A stretch of DNA of 64,000 bases from Paenibacillus sp. FSL H8-0079 (GCF_037991315.1 NZ_CP150300.1:2604001-2668000); one strand, 5' to 3'. Positions 17,515 through 25,654 are shown, numbered from the stretch's first letter. Numbers and translations are program-made. Notes: generated by a model from the letters alone, not told the origin.

Positions 17515-18054
17515 ATGAAGTATATTCTCTCAATTTTAATTACATTGGTATTAGTAGCTTTGTTTTGGATTTTTTTATTACTCCTCAGATCGAAACAAAC
17601 TAAAAAAATAACGAGCTATGAGGAATTACCAGGAATTGAACTTGTTAGATATTGTTCTGAGGAAGTTATTATTGATGCACACACTGTTCATTTAAAGCCT
17701 AGTGGTACTGAAGTTTCCAACTATACTAATGGTAAAAAACCTACATTATGGTTTTTTGTTGGAGAACCGTCTTTATGGAATTTATCTAAAAATGCAATTA
17801 CATCAAAAGAGATTAAAGTAACAATTCCTGTTTCAAGTTTAGAAATTACTAAATTAACATATAGAACTCAAGATTTAGTGGTTGGCTACACGAATGAGTA
17901 TATAGGATCTGCTCGAATTGAATATTTGAAACCTCATAAAAATTCTAAAAGATTAAGAGTATTCAAGATAATTAACAGTCCTATTTTCATTTACCCGGCT
18001 GCCACAGTCTCTGTAGGTGTGCCGATTTATTGTTTGTTTATTCATTTATTGTAA
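17515..18054 (+). CDS. Cassette 1: hypothetical membrane protein
   Basis: 179 residues from the ATG at 17515, which has AGGATG at good spacing; a GTG at 17506 is the alternative. Residues 2-24 form one transmembrane helix (YILSILITLVLVALFWIFLL) and the last 20 residues another (IYPAATVSVGVPIYCLFIHL). The 130 residues between are hydrophilic and beta-rich and would lie on one face of the membrane. I recognise no family. The gene is AT-rich and fills its cassette, ending about 60 bp before site 1. Confidence 0.6.
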   Translation: MKYILSILITLVLVALFWIFLLLLRSKQTKKITSYEELPGIELVRYCSEEVIIDAHTVHLKPSGTEVSNYTNGKKPTLWFFVGEPSLWNLSKNAITSKEIKVTIPVSSLEITKLTYRTQDLVVGYTNEYIGSARIEYLKPHKNSKRLRVFKIINSPIFIYPAATVSVGVPIYCLFIHLL

Positions 18055-18115
18055 TCAGAGTTTATTAATAAGGAATTAGAATTTTGAAAGATATTCAAAG
18101 AAGTATTAGATCTTC

Positions 18116-18211
18116 GCCTAACATAATATTCACGCTGCGGACATCCGTCCTTGGTCCGGCATTCGCCGGACACCCAGCATGCGCTGGGTCGTGAATACAG
18201 GAACGTTAGGA
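18116..18211 (+). repeat. Site 1: attC-like cassette junction (short cloverleaf class)
   Basis: Left core GCCTAAC, outer stem TATTCACG/CGTGAATA, three inner hairpins (GGAC-ATCC-GTCC, TCCGGC-ATTC-GCCGGA, CCCAGC-ATGC-GCTGGG) and right core GTTAGGA preceded by CAGGAAC. The left flank TATTAGATCTTCGCCTAAC matches the inverse of the cassette 1 start (GTTAGGCGAAAATCTAATA) at 18 of 19 positions. Confidence 0.8.
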
Positions 18212-18262
18212 GAAATGCAGGGAACAGATTAATCAATCAAAAATAAATGAGAGGATTACTTC

Positions 18263-18763
18263 ATGGATTGGTCTAAATTACGTGTAATGATAAGAGAATT
18301 TATTACTCCGGGATTAAAGAAACGTATTGATATTCACGAAACCAGGTATCGCGAAGCACACGATGGGTATGGTGAAGCTTGGATTACACTGGATGGTAAG
18401 AAGATTTTCGGAGGCGGATATTATCATTGGTACATGAATGAGCTACCTGAGAATATTACATTACTAGAACTTCACCATGGATATCATGAGGATTTTTATA
18501 AAACACATATAAGAAACGATGATGTAAAGACAATAATGAATATGGGTTTGCATGAAACAAGTCATATTACTGAAAATCTTAGAAATTACATAAATACACC
18601 TTTCTCAGAAATAATGAGTTCCAATAACCCAATATATAAAGCATTTGGAATTATTGATAGACGACTTGGTAGGAGACGGTTTGAGAAAATCGTTTTAAAT
18701 GAAGATGAACATCAGTTGGTAAAGATATTTTATGAACTGAGGAAAGAACAATTTGACAGGTAA
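18263..18763 (+). CDS. Cassette 2: hypothetical protein, SF0329-like
   Basis: 166 residues. The N-terminus WSKLRVMIREFITPGLKKRI, then IHETRYREAHDGYGEAWITL and DGKKIFGG, resembles the SF0329-type family of uncharacterised bacterial proteins (WSKLK..., TRY, GRAWITIDGKEI); I recall this from family patterns and it needs a profile search. No membrane segment or signal peptide. The ATG has GAGAGGATT upstream. Function unknown. Confidence 0.65.
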   Translation: MDWSKLRVMIREFITPGLKKRIDIHETRYREAHDGYGEAWITLDGKKIFGGGYYHWYMNELPENITLLELHHGYHEDFYKTHIRNDDVKTIMNMGLHETSHITENLRNYINTPFSEIMSSNNPIYKAFGIIDRRLGRRRFEKIVLNEDEHQLVKIFYELRKEQFDR

Positions 18764-18784
18764 TTCAAAGAAGTCCTGCAAATC

Positions 18785-18949
18785 GCCTAACATCGTATCT
18801 ACGCTGCGGGGCGTTCGCCCCTTGGTTCGCAAGAAGTAGAAAGCAAAGGAGTTGATTCAACTCTCAACCCTGCAAGGCTAAGTGGCGAAGCCACCCAGTC
18901 GCTACGCTCCTTTAAGCCTATTGGGTTCGTAGATACAGTAACGTTATAT
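18785..18949 (+). repeat. Site 2: attC-like cassette junction (long class)
   Basis: 165 bp. Left core GCCTAAC, outer stem GTATCTACG/CGTAGATAC (9 bp, different sequence from site 1 but still paired), hairpin GGGGC-GTTC-GCCCC, then the common CTTGGTTCG and a long arm closing with GCGAAG, and right core GTTATAT preceded by CAGTAAC. The left flank matches the inverse of the cassette 2 start at 14 of 18 positions. Confidence 0.8.
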
Positions 18950-19775
18950 GAAAGAACTGCAAATAAATATTGTTAGGAGTGATTCAGAGGTGGGGTTATT
19001 ATTTCAATTGCTAGAAGATTTGGAAGATACGGAAAGATCGTGGCTGGATAGGTCTTCTAAATATTCTATACACATTGCACGATTGATATCATTAGCTTGC
19101 ATTTTGCTGTTAACTTATTTCTTTACATTGTTAATTCCCATAGTGATAGGGACAGTATTAGAGCATTTTTACAACTATGCTAACGCAGAATATAAATATT
19201 TGTGGGCGTTTTCATTACTGATATTTATGCCGATCAGTATACCTGTATTTACTAACTGGATGGATAAAGAATATTGTTACTCATCAATTGTTGTCGATTT
19301 ATTTGAAACTGTAGTATTTTTAAGAGAGAATACTCGTTCTATCAAGTCGCGTTTTGAAATGATATTCTTTTTAATTTATGTGGTTTTCAATACAATCATT
19401 ACTTTTTTTGCTGTGGCAAATTTCGTTGAGGAAAAATCATTAATTAACTTTGTAAAGAGTGATTCGATTTCTTTTTTTTCAATAATCTTAGCAATCCACA
19501 TGTTGATTTATATAATAGTTCGTATACTTCTATTACCTAATAAAACAATACAGCAGAAATATCGAAAATTGAGTAGAGAAGTTATGTTATGGTTTTTTGT
19601 ATTATTAGTTGGATTCAGCTACATGATACATAAGTTACTGAGTTCGTTTAGCACAATTGACATGTTATATTTGCTAGGTGCAATTTTGGTGGCGTTTGTT
19701 AGATTTATTACTAGTTATAAGGATCTTCGTAAAATAATAGTTGAGATTAAAGAAAACGCATCTTTATTTATGTAG
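18948..19775 (+). CDS. Cassette 3: hypothetical multi-pass membrane protein
   Basis: 275 residues with about six predicted transmembrane helices (for example LISLACILLLTYFFTLLIPI, FFLIYVVFNTIITFFAV, IILAIHMLIYIIVRILLL, MLWFFVLLVGFSYMI). A short acidic cytoplasmic N-terminus precedes them. The start ATG lies inside the right core of site 2 (GTTATATGAAAG), so it begins 5 nt after the cassette boundary and any ribosome binding site would belong to the previous repeat. No family recognised. Confidence 0.6.
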   Translation: MKELQINIVRSDSEVGLLFQLLEDLEDTERSWLDRSSKYSIHIARLISLACILLLTYFFTLLIPIVIGTVLEHFYNYANAEYKYLWAFSLLIFMPISIPVFTNWMDKEYCYSSIVVDLFETVVFLRENTRSIKSRFEMIFFLIYVVFNTIITFFAVANFVEEKSLINFVKSDSISFFSIILAIHMLIYIIVRILLLPNKTIQQKYRKLSREVMLWFFVLLVGFSYMIHKLLSSFSTIDMLYLLGAILVAFVRFITSYKDLRKIIVEIKENASLFM

Positions 19776-19799
19776 TGTCTCACAGAAGGCAGTTCCATC

Positions 19800-19895
19800 A
19801 TATAACATAATATTCACGCTGCGGACATTCGTCCTTGGTCCGGCATGTGCCGGACACCCGACATACGTCGGGTCGTGAATACAGGAACGTTATGT
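19800..19895 (+). repeat. Site 3: attC-like cassette junction (short cloverleaf class)
   Basis: Left core ATATAAC, outer stem TATTCACG/CGTGAATA, inner hairpins GGAC-ATTC-GTCC, TCCGGC-ATGT-GCCGGA and CCCGAC-ATAC-GTCGGG, and right core GTTATGT. The left flank matches the inverse of the cassette 3 start at 16 of 18 positions. The third hairpin differs from site 1 at paired positions (GC to AC/GT). Confidence 0.8.
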
Positions 19896-19953
19896 GCAAT
19901 TGCCAAGAGATTTTATATATCATCAATCATTAAAGAAAAATGGAGTTGTATAT

Positions 19954-20424
19954 ATGGACGTGATTCATTTCACTATAGAATATTCCGAAGAGCAAGATGC
20001 TCAAATCTTAGGTGTTTATATAAATGGCGAGAATCTGAACGAATTAATGAGAAGATATGAAATCCAGTTTGAACCTTCAATTGCTGGGGGATATGAGGGT
20101 TTGAATATAGAATATTTAAAAGACATTGAAGAACATTTTTTTGGGAAACTTAATGAAAATGATATTTACAATTACGATGGGAAAACATTAGTGCTGGGAT
20201 GTAACTGTGGCGAGCCGGGATGTTGGCCTTTGATAGTTAGAATAACTGAAGAAGATGAGGTTATTATTTGGAGTGAATTTGAACAACCTTTTAGGGATGA
20301 AGAATCAGCTGGAGGTTATTGGGATTATACTAACTTCAAATCATTAGAATTCAATAAACAGTTGTATGAAGAACAATTAAAGGCCATTTGTAAGAAATTC
20401 AGGGAAGTTGGCAACAGCACATAA
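19954..20424 (+). CDS. Cassette 4: hypothetical protein with a CxCGxxGC motif
   Basis: 156 residues from the ATG at 19954 (TGGAG upstream). The striking segment is LVLGCNCGEPGCWPLIVRI near residues 80-97, a Cys cluster that could bind a metal. The rest is acidic, alpha/beta and soluble. Similar CxCGxxGCWP proteins occur as uncharacterised ORFs in Bacillus relatives, to my recollection. The stop codon lies inside the left flank of site 4. Confidence 0.6.
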   Translation: MDVIHFTIEYSEEQDAQILGVYINGENLNELMRRYEIQFEPSIAGGYEGLNIEYLKDIEEHFFGKLNENDIYNYDGKTLVLGCNCGEPGCWPLIVRITEEDEVIIWSEFEQPFRDEESAGGYWDYTNFKSLEFNKQLYEEQLKAICKKFREVGNST

Positions 20425-20514
20425 CATAATATTCACGCTGCGGACATTCGTCCTTGGTCTGGCATTCGCCAGACACCCGACATATGTCGGGTCGTGAATA
20501 CAGGAACGTTAGGT
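20419..20514 (+). repeat. Site 4: attC-like cassette junction (short cloverleaf class)
   Basis: Left core ACATAAC, outer stem TATTCACG/CGTGAATA, inner hairpins GGAC-ATTC-GTCC, TCTGGC-ATTC-GCCAGA and CCCGAC-ATAT-GTCGGG, and right core GTTAGGT. The second hairpin has a compensatory change relative to sites 1 and 3 (CG replaced by TA). The left flank matches the inverse of the cassette 4 start at 16 of 18 positions. Confidence 0.8.
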
Positions 20515-21038
20515 GAAATCAAAGCTTTTCTTCAAAAATGTCTTTATCATAAAGAAAAGATTTATCTATTACTCTTTTAAATCCTTGAATGTCATTCAAA
20601 GTTGGTTTATTTGATACTATTACTTTATCCTCAATTGTTACACGATGAATGTATAATTTAATTTTATATTGAGATCCAACAGGAGGGTTAATAGGGGCCA
20701 TAGAATCTGTTACGACTTCAGAATCTATCAGTACATAATGAATTGAGCGTTTTTTAATTAGACTCAAGACACTGTATACTCCAGGTACTGAGGCGAAAGC
20801 TAGAACAAAATAAACTAAGAAAAGAGCTACATAAAACTCTATTTGTTCATCACCAGCTGCAAGTGAAGTGAAATATAGTGCGATTATTGCGGTAATTATT
20901 GATGCAAAGAAAGACTGAATCAAGAATATTACTATGTTCTTTTGATCATTCATTAGCAATCTTTCGATTTTTGTTGTTCTTGCCAGAGCAACTATTCTAA
21001 TAATTAGAACGATAGCTCCAATTAATGATGGCACACTT

Positions 21039-22117
21039 GACGAATTGTAATATGAAGTGCGACACCTACTGGAAATAAAAAAAATGGCCCATGGCCGGAT
21101 TCGTGTAGAATGAAGTCACCACAACACCATTCACACAAGGAGAATCCAACCATGAGCTACAGACATCTTAGCATAATTGAACGTAGCAAGCTAGAAGTCC
21201 TCCACAGACAAGGTAGAAGCTCAAGAGCCATTGCGAAAGAACTGGGTAGGCATCCATCGACGATTTGTCGTGAGTTAGATCGGGTGACTTCATCACATCC
21301 GTATCAGGCAGAACAAGCTCAGCATGCTTATGAGGAGCGTCGTAAGGCTTCGGTCTCTCCAGGGAGTTGGTCCGATGCCTTGGCTGCTTCACTGGAGGAA
21401 AAATTGGAGGCAACGTGGTCTCCCGAACAAATCACCGAACGTTTCCGTATCGAAGGGCGGCATGCAGTCTCTTTCAAAACCATCTATCGCTGGATCTATG
21501 CAGGGCGTCTGGTTCGAGGCATATTACAGGTTCTTCGGCATAAGGGGAAGCGTCAGAAACCCGCAGAAACGCGCGGCAAATTCGCCATTGGAAGGACGAT
21601 TTCAGATCGCCCAAAAGAAGTCCGTTCCCGTGAAACATTTGGGCACTGGGAGTTGGATACCGTTGTATCGGGTCGTGGGAGAAGTAAAGGCTGCGTAGCG
21701 ACGTTGATTGAACGCAAGACACGTCTATATACCGCTGTTCTCATGCCTGATCGCACCGCTTTGTCGATGGAGATTGCGCTCGGTGTAGCGATCTCACAGT
21801 ATCCCACGGGAACCTTCCTCACAGCCACGGCTGACCGAGGCAAGGAGTTTGCATGCTATGCCCATCTGGAAGCCACCCATAACCTACACGTTTATTTTGC
21901 CGATCCGTATTCATCCTGGCAACGCGGTTCCAACGAGAATGCGAATGGATTACTTCGAGAGTTTTTCCCTAAAGGTACCGATCTCGCGAGGGTATATGAT
22001 GATGATCTCGCTCATTCACTCGACCTAATAAATCACAGACCACGAAAATGCTTGGGTTGGAAGACCGCTCACGAATCTTTCGCAGAAGAACTGTCGCACT
22101 TGGTTTGACAATCCGTC
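21039..22117 (+). mobile_element. Complete IS30-family insertion sequence
   Basis: Terminal inverted repeats of about 26 bp: the left end starts GACGAATTGTAATATG and the inverse of the right end starts GACGGATTGTCAAACC, both ending AAGTGCGACA (21 of 26 identical). A 5-bp direct repeat, CACTT, flanks it at 21034-21038 and 22118-22122. It carries one intact transposase gene. It interrupted the cassette 5 gene without touching the attC-like sites, so it arrived after the cassette formed. Confidence 0.85.
21152..22108 (+). CDS. IS30 family transposase
   Basis: 318 residues from the ATG at 21152 (AAGGAG upstream; an in-frame ATG at 21110 is less likely). The N-terminal helix-turn-helix reads LSIIERSKLEVLHRQGRSSR and AIAKELGRHPSTICREL. 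The DDE core shows FGHWELDTVVSGRGR (first Asp), TADRGKEFACYAHL (second Asp) and the NENANGLLREFFPKGTDL block with the catalytic Glu. All IS30 signatures are present, so the element may still be active. Confidence 0.92.
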   Translation: MSYRHLSIIERSKLEVLHRQGRSSRAIAKELGRHPSTICRELDRVTSSHPYQAEQAQHAYEERRKASVSPGSWSDALAASLEEKLEATWSPEQITERFRIEGRHAVSFKTIYRWIYAGRLVRGILQVLRHKGKRQKPAETRGKFAIGRTISDRPKEVRSRETFGHWELDTVVSGRGRSKGCVATLIERKTRLYTAVLMPDRTALSMEIALGVAISQYPTGTFLTATADRGKEFACYAHLEATHNLHVYFADPYSSWQRGSNENANGLLREFFPKGTDLARVYDDDLAHSLDLINHRPRKCLGWKTAHESFAEELSHLV

Positions 22118-22225
22118 CACTTAAATAAGGCAAGAATTCTTTAATTTCCAATTTATCTCCTCCTAAATTTAATATGATTAAATATATCAAACATTAGGAA
22201 GAATATTCAAGATGGCTTTAACTTC

Positions 22226-22384
22226 ACCTAACATCATATCCACGTATCGGAGCCTGACGGCTCCTCGGTTCGCCCGAAGGGGAATGGCAAGGTGGCTGAC
22301 ACATCCGCACCGACTAACCGCATCGCGGCCACTCCCGTTGGTCATTTAAGTTGGTGGGACGTCGTGGATACAGGAACGTTAGCT
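22226..22384 (+). repeat. Site 5: attC-like cassette junction (long class)
   Basis: Left core ACCTAAC, outer stem TATCCACG/CGTGGATA, hairpin GGAGC-CTGAC-GGCTCC, common CTCGGTTCG, long second arm, right core GTTAGCT preceded by CAGGAAC. The left flank matches the inverse of the cassette 5 start at 16 of 18 positions, even though 1.7 kb including an IS separates the two ends. Confidence 0.8.
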
Positions 22385-22415
22385 GAAATTCTTGCAAATA
22401 AAAGGAGAAATAATA

Positions 22416-23315
22416 ATGCCTAGTATATTTCTTAGTCATACAAGTATTGACAAGCCATTTGTAGAAAAACTCGCAAGAGATTTAAAAAGAATAGGTGTTA
22501 ATGTTTGGTTTGATAAGTGGGAAATAAAAATCGGTGATTCTATTACATGGAAAATTGAAGAGGGAATTAGAGAAAACGAATTTCTAGGGATAGTATTATC
22601 ACCAGAAGCGCTAAATTCAGAGTGGGTTAAGAGTGAGCTAGGGGCTGCATGGGTAAAGCAAATGCAAACCAAAAAAGTTTTTGTTTTGCCGATTTTTTAT
22701 AGAGAATGTCAGATACCATATTTTTTATCAGATCGCAGATTTGCAGATTTTAGAAGTGATTATGAAAGTGGTTTTAGTGAATTAGCTACTATATTTGGCA
22801 TTGAAGAAACAGAAGCAATAACACAAGATAATTGGAGAAAGTTTGTCAAAAACAAGAAAGTTAATTGGAAAAAATATAAAATTAAAGAATTTGAACAATT
22901 AGTAACAACATTAGTTGATAGAGCGTATGATTACAAATGGTCTGCTTGGGTTGGTGGTACTGCCAATGAATACTCCATAACTTTTTATTGCTCTATTAAA
23001 AAGGAGAATGCGTATTTAAGCAAATCTATCTCAATTAAGTTAGTTGGAGAAAGTAATGCTTATATGGCAAGTTTTAAGAATGAATCAAATCCTAATAACA
23101 TTAAAGTAAGTGATTTCGATACATACATTGGCAACTCGGTTGACGCATGTGATGAGTACGTATGGAGATTTATAGATGACATTAATTCGGAAAATGGTAC
23201 TCCAACCGGTAAGCCATACTATCATACTGAACGATTTTCAAGAGGTAATGAAATCCATGAAGCAGCAAAAGAGATCATTAATAAGTTTAATTGGTACAAA
23301 GGAGATAAGTTGTAA
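22416..23315 (+). CDS. Cassette 6: TIR-domain protein
   Basis: 299 residues from the ATG at 22416 (AAAGGAG upstream). Residues 1-135 form a TIR domain: MPSIFLSHTSIDKPFVEKLA, VNVWFDKWEIKIGDSI, IGIVL-type strand LGIVLSPEALNSEWVKSE and VFVLPIFYRECQIP. The Glu of the WEIKIGD region is where bacterial TIR proteins place their catalytic Glu. The C-terminal 150 residues are an unrecognised alpha/beta region. Bacterial TIR domains often degrade NAD+ or make cyclic ADP-ribose signals in anti-phage defence. No partner gene is in the cassette, so it would act alone or be regulated by its own C-terminal half. Confidence 0.8.
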   Translation: MPSIFLSHTSIDKPFVEKLARDLKRIGVNVWFDKWEIKIGDSITWKIEEGIRENEFLGIVLSPEALNSEWVKSELGAAWVKQMQTKKVFVLPIFYRECQIPYFLSDRRFADFRSDYESGFSELATIFGIEETEAITQDNWRKFVKNKKVNWKKYKIKEFEQLVTTLVDRAYDYKWSAWVGGTANEYSITFYCSIKKENAYLSKSISIKLVGESNAYMASFKNESNPNNIKVSDFDTYIGNSVDACDEYVWRFIDDINSENGTPTGKPYYHTERFSRGNEIHEAAKEIINKFNWYKGDKL

Positions 23316-23340
23316 GTGGTGCAAAGAAGACAATAACATC

Positions 23341-23500
23341 GGCTAACAAAGTATTCACTCGTCGGTCTAACGCCCTCGGTCCGCAGGAGATTTTGGCAGG
23401 GGAGTAGTTTCAGCGGACAAGTCCTGCGAGCCTAAGTCTGACGCCCCGTTCCCTCCGGTCACTTAAGGCTCTCGGCTTCGTGAATACCCAAACGTTATAC
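23341..23500 (+). repeat. Site 6: attC-like cassette junction (long class)
   Basis: Left core GGCTAAC, outer stem GTATTCAC/GTGAATAC, right core GTTATAC preceded by CCCAAAC. The inner part contains the common CTCGGTCCG and a long second arm. The left flank matches the inverse of the cassette 6 start at 13 of 18 positions. Confidence 0.75.
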
Positions 23501-23525
23501 GAAACACTTCGAAAGCAGGAAAAAC

Positions 23526-23969
23526 ATGAAAACAAATAAGGCGATGAGAAATTTATTGAATGAGCTTGCTCAATCAAACGAATCGATCAGTTCGAATTTA
23601 TTTAACCCTACTTTTCATGAATGGGACAATTGCATTGTAATTGATGCTTCAAGTTTAAGAGAGACAGATTCTATTGAAGAAACCATTTATCAAGATCGGA
23701 CGGATTTAGAAGCCTCAATTAATCATTACCATATAGAGGATTTAAGGACTGGACTAAAACTCATTTCGAATTGGAAAGAGAATATAAAGTTGAATTACTC
23801 TGAAAAAGAATTTATTTTAATTTTAAGTTCTACAATTGAAGGAGAAGATGTGGTCATTAGATTCTATCAATTTAGACATGATGAACCTGAATGGATTAAA
23901 TTAAATGACCTTGAAGGTTATAAAGAAGAAGCTATATTAGTAATTGAGATTTTGAATGCAGTTCAATGA
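23526..23969 (+). CDS. Cassette 7: hypothetical acidic soluble protein
   Basis: 147 residues, acidic, no membrane segment. The ATG has CAGGAAAA upstream. Segments such as HEWDNCIVIDASSL and EFILILSSTIEGEDVVIRFY suggest an alpha/beta protein of the small immunity-like type common in Firmicutes, but I recognise no family. The ends of this cassette do not show the long complementarity seen in its neighbours. Confidence 0.55.
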   Translation: MKTNKAMRNLLNELAQSNESISSNLFNPTFHEWDNCIVIDASSLRETDSIEETIYQDRTDLEASINHYHIEDLRTGLKLISNWKENIKLNYSEKEFILILSSTIEGEDVVIRFYQFRHDEPEWIKLNDLEGYKEEAILVIEILNAVQ

Positions 23970-23973
23970 TGCG

Positions 23974-24096
23974 AAATAAAATAATATTCAAGCAGCGGCT
24001 CTTAACAGAGCCTTGGTCTGCTGGATGAATTTCGTGGGAGCGTTTCAGCAGACACATCCGACTAAGTTGGACATCGTGAATACAGGAAAGTTATAC
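23974..24096 (+). repeat. Site 7: attC-like cassette junction (medium class, damaged left core)
   Basis: The left core reads ATAAA where others have TAAC. Outer stem TATTCA/TGAATA; hairpins GGCTCT-TAAC-AGAGCC, TCTGCTG/CAGCAGA and TCCGAC/GTTGGA; right core GTTATAC preceded by AGGAAA. The left core mutation should impair recombination. Confidence 0.7.
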
Positions 24097-24124
24097 GACA
24101 ATTCGGGAAAGTTGGTGAAGAACC

Positions 24125-24706
24125 ATTTATCAGATATTTCAAAAAGAGTTTCAAAATGCGATATTTGAAGATGACGTTTATCTTCGTCCAGTCATCACAA
24201 AAGAGACGGGTGAAGACTTAATCGTTGAGTTCCATGTTTTTTTATATTTTACCGATTCAATCATTCAAAAATGGGAAGTTGAATTTAAACAAGTTAGAGA
24301 ATATAAAATTACTTTAGATTTTATTGAAGATATAGAACTCGAGACTAATCATCCATTATTACTCGAATATCTTGAACCAACGAATGAATTATATTTCAAA
24401 GGGGTATCAAATGAAGTTTTTAAAGTCATTGGAGAACTATTAATTGAACATCAAAAAGTGACAGACAAATGGATTGAATTTCAACATTTTATGAATGGAT
24501 CACTTGAATGGCTCTTAAACCAACAACAGGGACTTCTTGCCAAAGGACCTGAGACAATTATTAAAACATACAAGGAAGTGTTAGAAAGGAATCATCTTAA
24601 TCCAAACATTATAAAGCTCGAATCAGATCATGAAGAATTAAAAGTAGCAATATTAGGAAAGTCATTTGTGATATGTAAGGAATTGGGATTCGAGAGAATT
24701 TTGTAG
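24125..24706 (+). CDS. Cassette 8: hypothetical protein with unclear start
   Basis: An open frame of about 195 codons ends at 24706, but no ATG, GTG or TTG occurs near its 5' end; a TGA precedes it at 24116. The first plausible residues are TIYQIFQKEFQNAIFEDD, beginning at an ATT codon (24125). A GTG at 24115 with GGGAAAG upstream is in another frame, so a one-base change may have separated the true start from the gene. The first in-frame ATG is far inside (24458). The protein is soluble and helical (ELLIEHQKVTDKWIEFQHFM) and unrecognised. Its cassette has perfect 17-bp complementary ends. Confidence 0.5.
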   Translation: MYQIFQKEFQNAIFEDDVYLRPVITKETGEDLIVEFHVFLYFTDSIIQKWEVEFKQVREYKITLDFIEDIELETNHPLLLEYLEPTNELYFKGVSNEVFKVIGELLIEHQKVTDKWIEFQHFMNGSLEWLLNQQQGLLAKGPETIIKTYKEVLERNHLNPNIIKLESDHEELKVAILGKSFVICKELGFERIL

Positions 24707-24731
24707 TGTAATCGTGGAAGTCCGAATTGTC

Positions 24732-24891
24732 GTATAACAACATATTCACGAATTGGGTCATTCGCCCCTTGGTCTGACCGGAGATTTAGCAGGAAGCGCA
24801 TGCAGTCAGACAACCCTGCAAGCCTAAGTCTTCGACCCACTCCCTACGGTCGTTTAAGGCTCTCGGGGTCGTGAATACAAGAACGTTATCT
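24732..24891 (+). repeat. Site 8: attC-like cassette junction (long class)
   Basis: Left core GTATAAC, outer stem TATTCACG/CGTGAATA, arm GTCTGAC/GTCAGAC, right core GTTATCT preceded by CAAGAAC. The left flank CCGAATTGTCGTATAAC is the exact inverse complement of the cassette 8 start GTTATACGACAATTCGG (17 of 17). Confidence 0.8.
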
Positions 24892-24923
24892 GACATAAAC
24901 CTATTACATTTTAGGAGCAAATA

Positions 24924-25643
24924 ATGAATATCACTTTCTCGAAATGGGTGCAATATTATCGAAGAAATAATCAAAACCTCAAATATATTCATTGGGATGA
25001 CAACTACAAATTAACAACTATTGAAAGAGAAATAATCATTAAGTCAATTCAACAGTTTCAATTAGGAGAAAACTCTGAAGGTAAACATCTAATTAAACGT
25101 GCGCAAGAATATGTACATCAGACACAAGATCAGGATTACTATGAAGCGCTTATAGAATTCATTAAAGAAGAACAGAGGCACGCTAGAGATCTAGGCAGAT
25201 TTATGAAGGTACAGGGAATCCCACTCCTTCGTAGACATTGGGTGGACAATGTGTTTAGAAGATTACGTCGATATGCGAGTCTAGAACAATCAGTCATTGT
25301 TCTATTAACTGCTGAGATCATTGCTAAGTTGTACTATAGAGCCTTGCAAAAATCTACAAAGTCAGAAGTATTAATAGATTTATGTAATCAGATTTTAAGT
25401 GATGAGGAGAAACATGTTCAGTTTCAATCCGAAACACTTCATAAATTTGCTCAAAATAGAAACGTTCTCTTTAACAGAATAGTTTATATCCTTCGTAGAA
25501 TCCTTTTTGAAGGAACGCTAATTATAGTATGGTATCAACATAAGCCTGTATTTAAAGCTGGGGGATATAAACTCAAAAGTTATTACTATGAATGCCGTCA
25601 TGAGTTTAACTTAACAAAGAAGATTATAACTAATTCACAGTAG
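24924..25643 (+). CDS. Cassette 9: ferritin-like diiron-type protein
   Basis: 239 residues from an ATG with TAGGAGC upstream. Three helices carry carboxylate/His motifs of the ferritin-like fold: EALIEFIKEEQRHARDLGRF (ExxRH, about residues 74-93), LLTAEIIAKLYYRAL and ILSDEEKHVQFQSETLHKFA (DEExH). The spacing fits a four-helix bundle with a diiron centre, so an oxidase, hydroxylase or iron-handling role is likely. The C-terminal 50 residues are basic with a hydrophobic stretch (FEGTLIIVWYQ). Uncommon cassette cargo; substrate unknown. Confidence 0.7.
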   Translation: MNITFSKWVQYYRRNNQNLKYIHWDDNYKLTTIEREIIIKSIQQFQLGENSEGKHLIKRAQEYVHQTQDQDYYEALIEFIKEEQRHARDLGRFMKVQGIPLLRRHWVDNVFRRLRRYASLEQSVIVLLTAEIIAKLYYRALQKSTKSEVLIDLCNQILSDEEKHVQFQSETLHKFAQNRNVLFNRIVYILRRILFEGTLIIVWYQHKPVFKAGGYKLKSYYYECRHEFNLTKKIITNSQ

Positions 25644-25654
25644 AGGTTTACGTC

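Larger units (their letters stand above)
20519..22151 (-). pseudogene. Cassette 5: reverse-oriented membrane protein gene split by IS30
   Basis: The gene runs right to left. Its start is a TTG at 22151-22149 with AGGAGGAGA upstream and encodes MEIKEFLPYLS. The frame is broken by the IS at 21039-22117. Removing the IS and one copy of the 5-bp repeat CACTT joins AGT to GTG CCA TCA in frame, giving about 182 residues that continue VPSLIGAIVLIIRIVAL, with three or four predicted transmembrane helices and a soluble C-terminal third. It is the only cassette gene opposite in direction to its repeat. No family recognised. Confidence 0.7.

Noticed and set aside
18116..18211. tRNA gene, because of the cloverleaf-like fold
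   Set aside because: No T-loop GTTCRA, no anticodon arm of proper size, hairpin loops of four bases, and high divergence between copies.
21039..22117. IS30 as the mobiliser of the cassettes
   Set aside because: Its inverted repeats are unrelated to the attC-like sites, it has its own target duplication and sits inside one cassette gene only.
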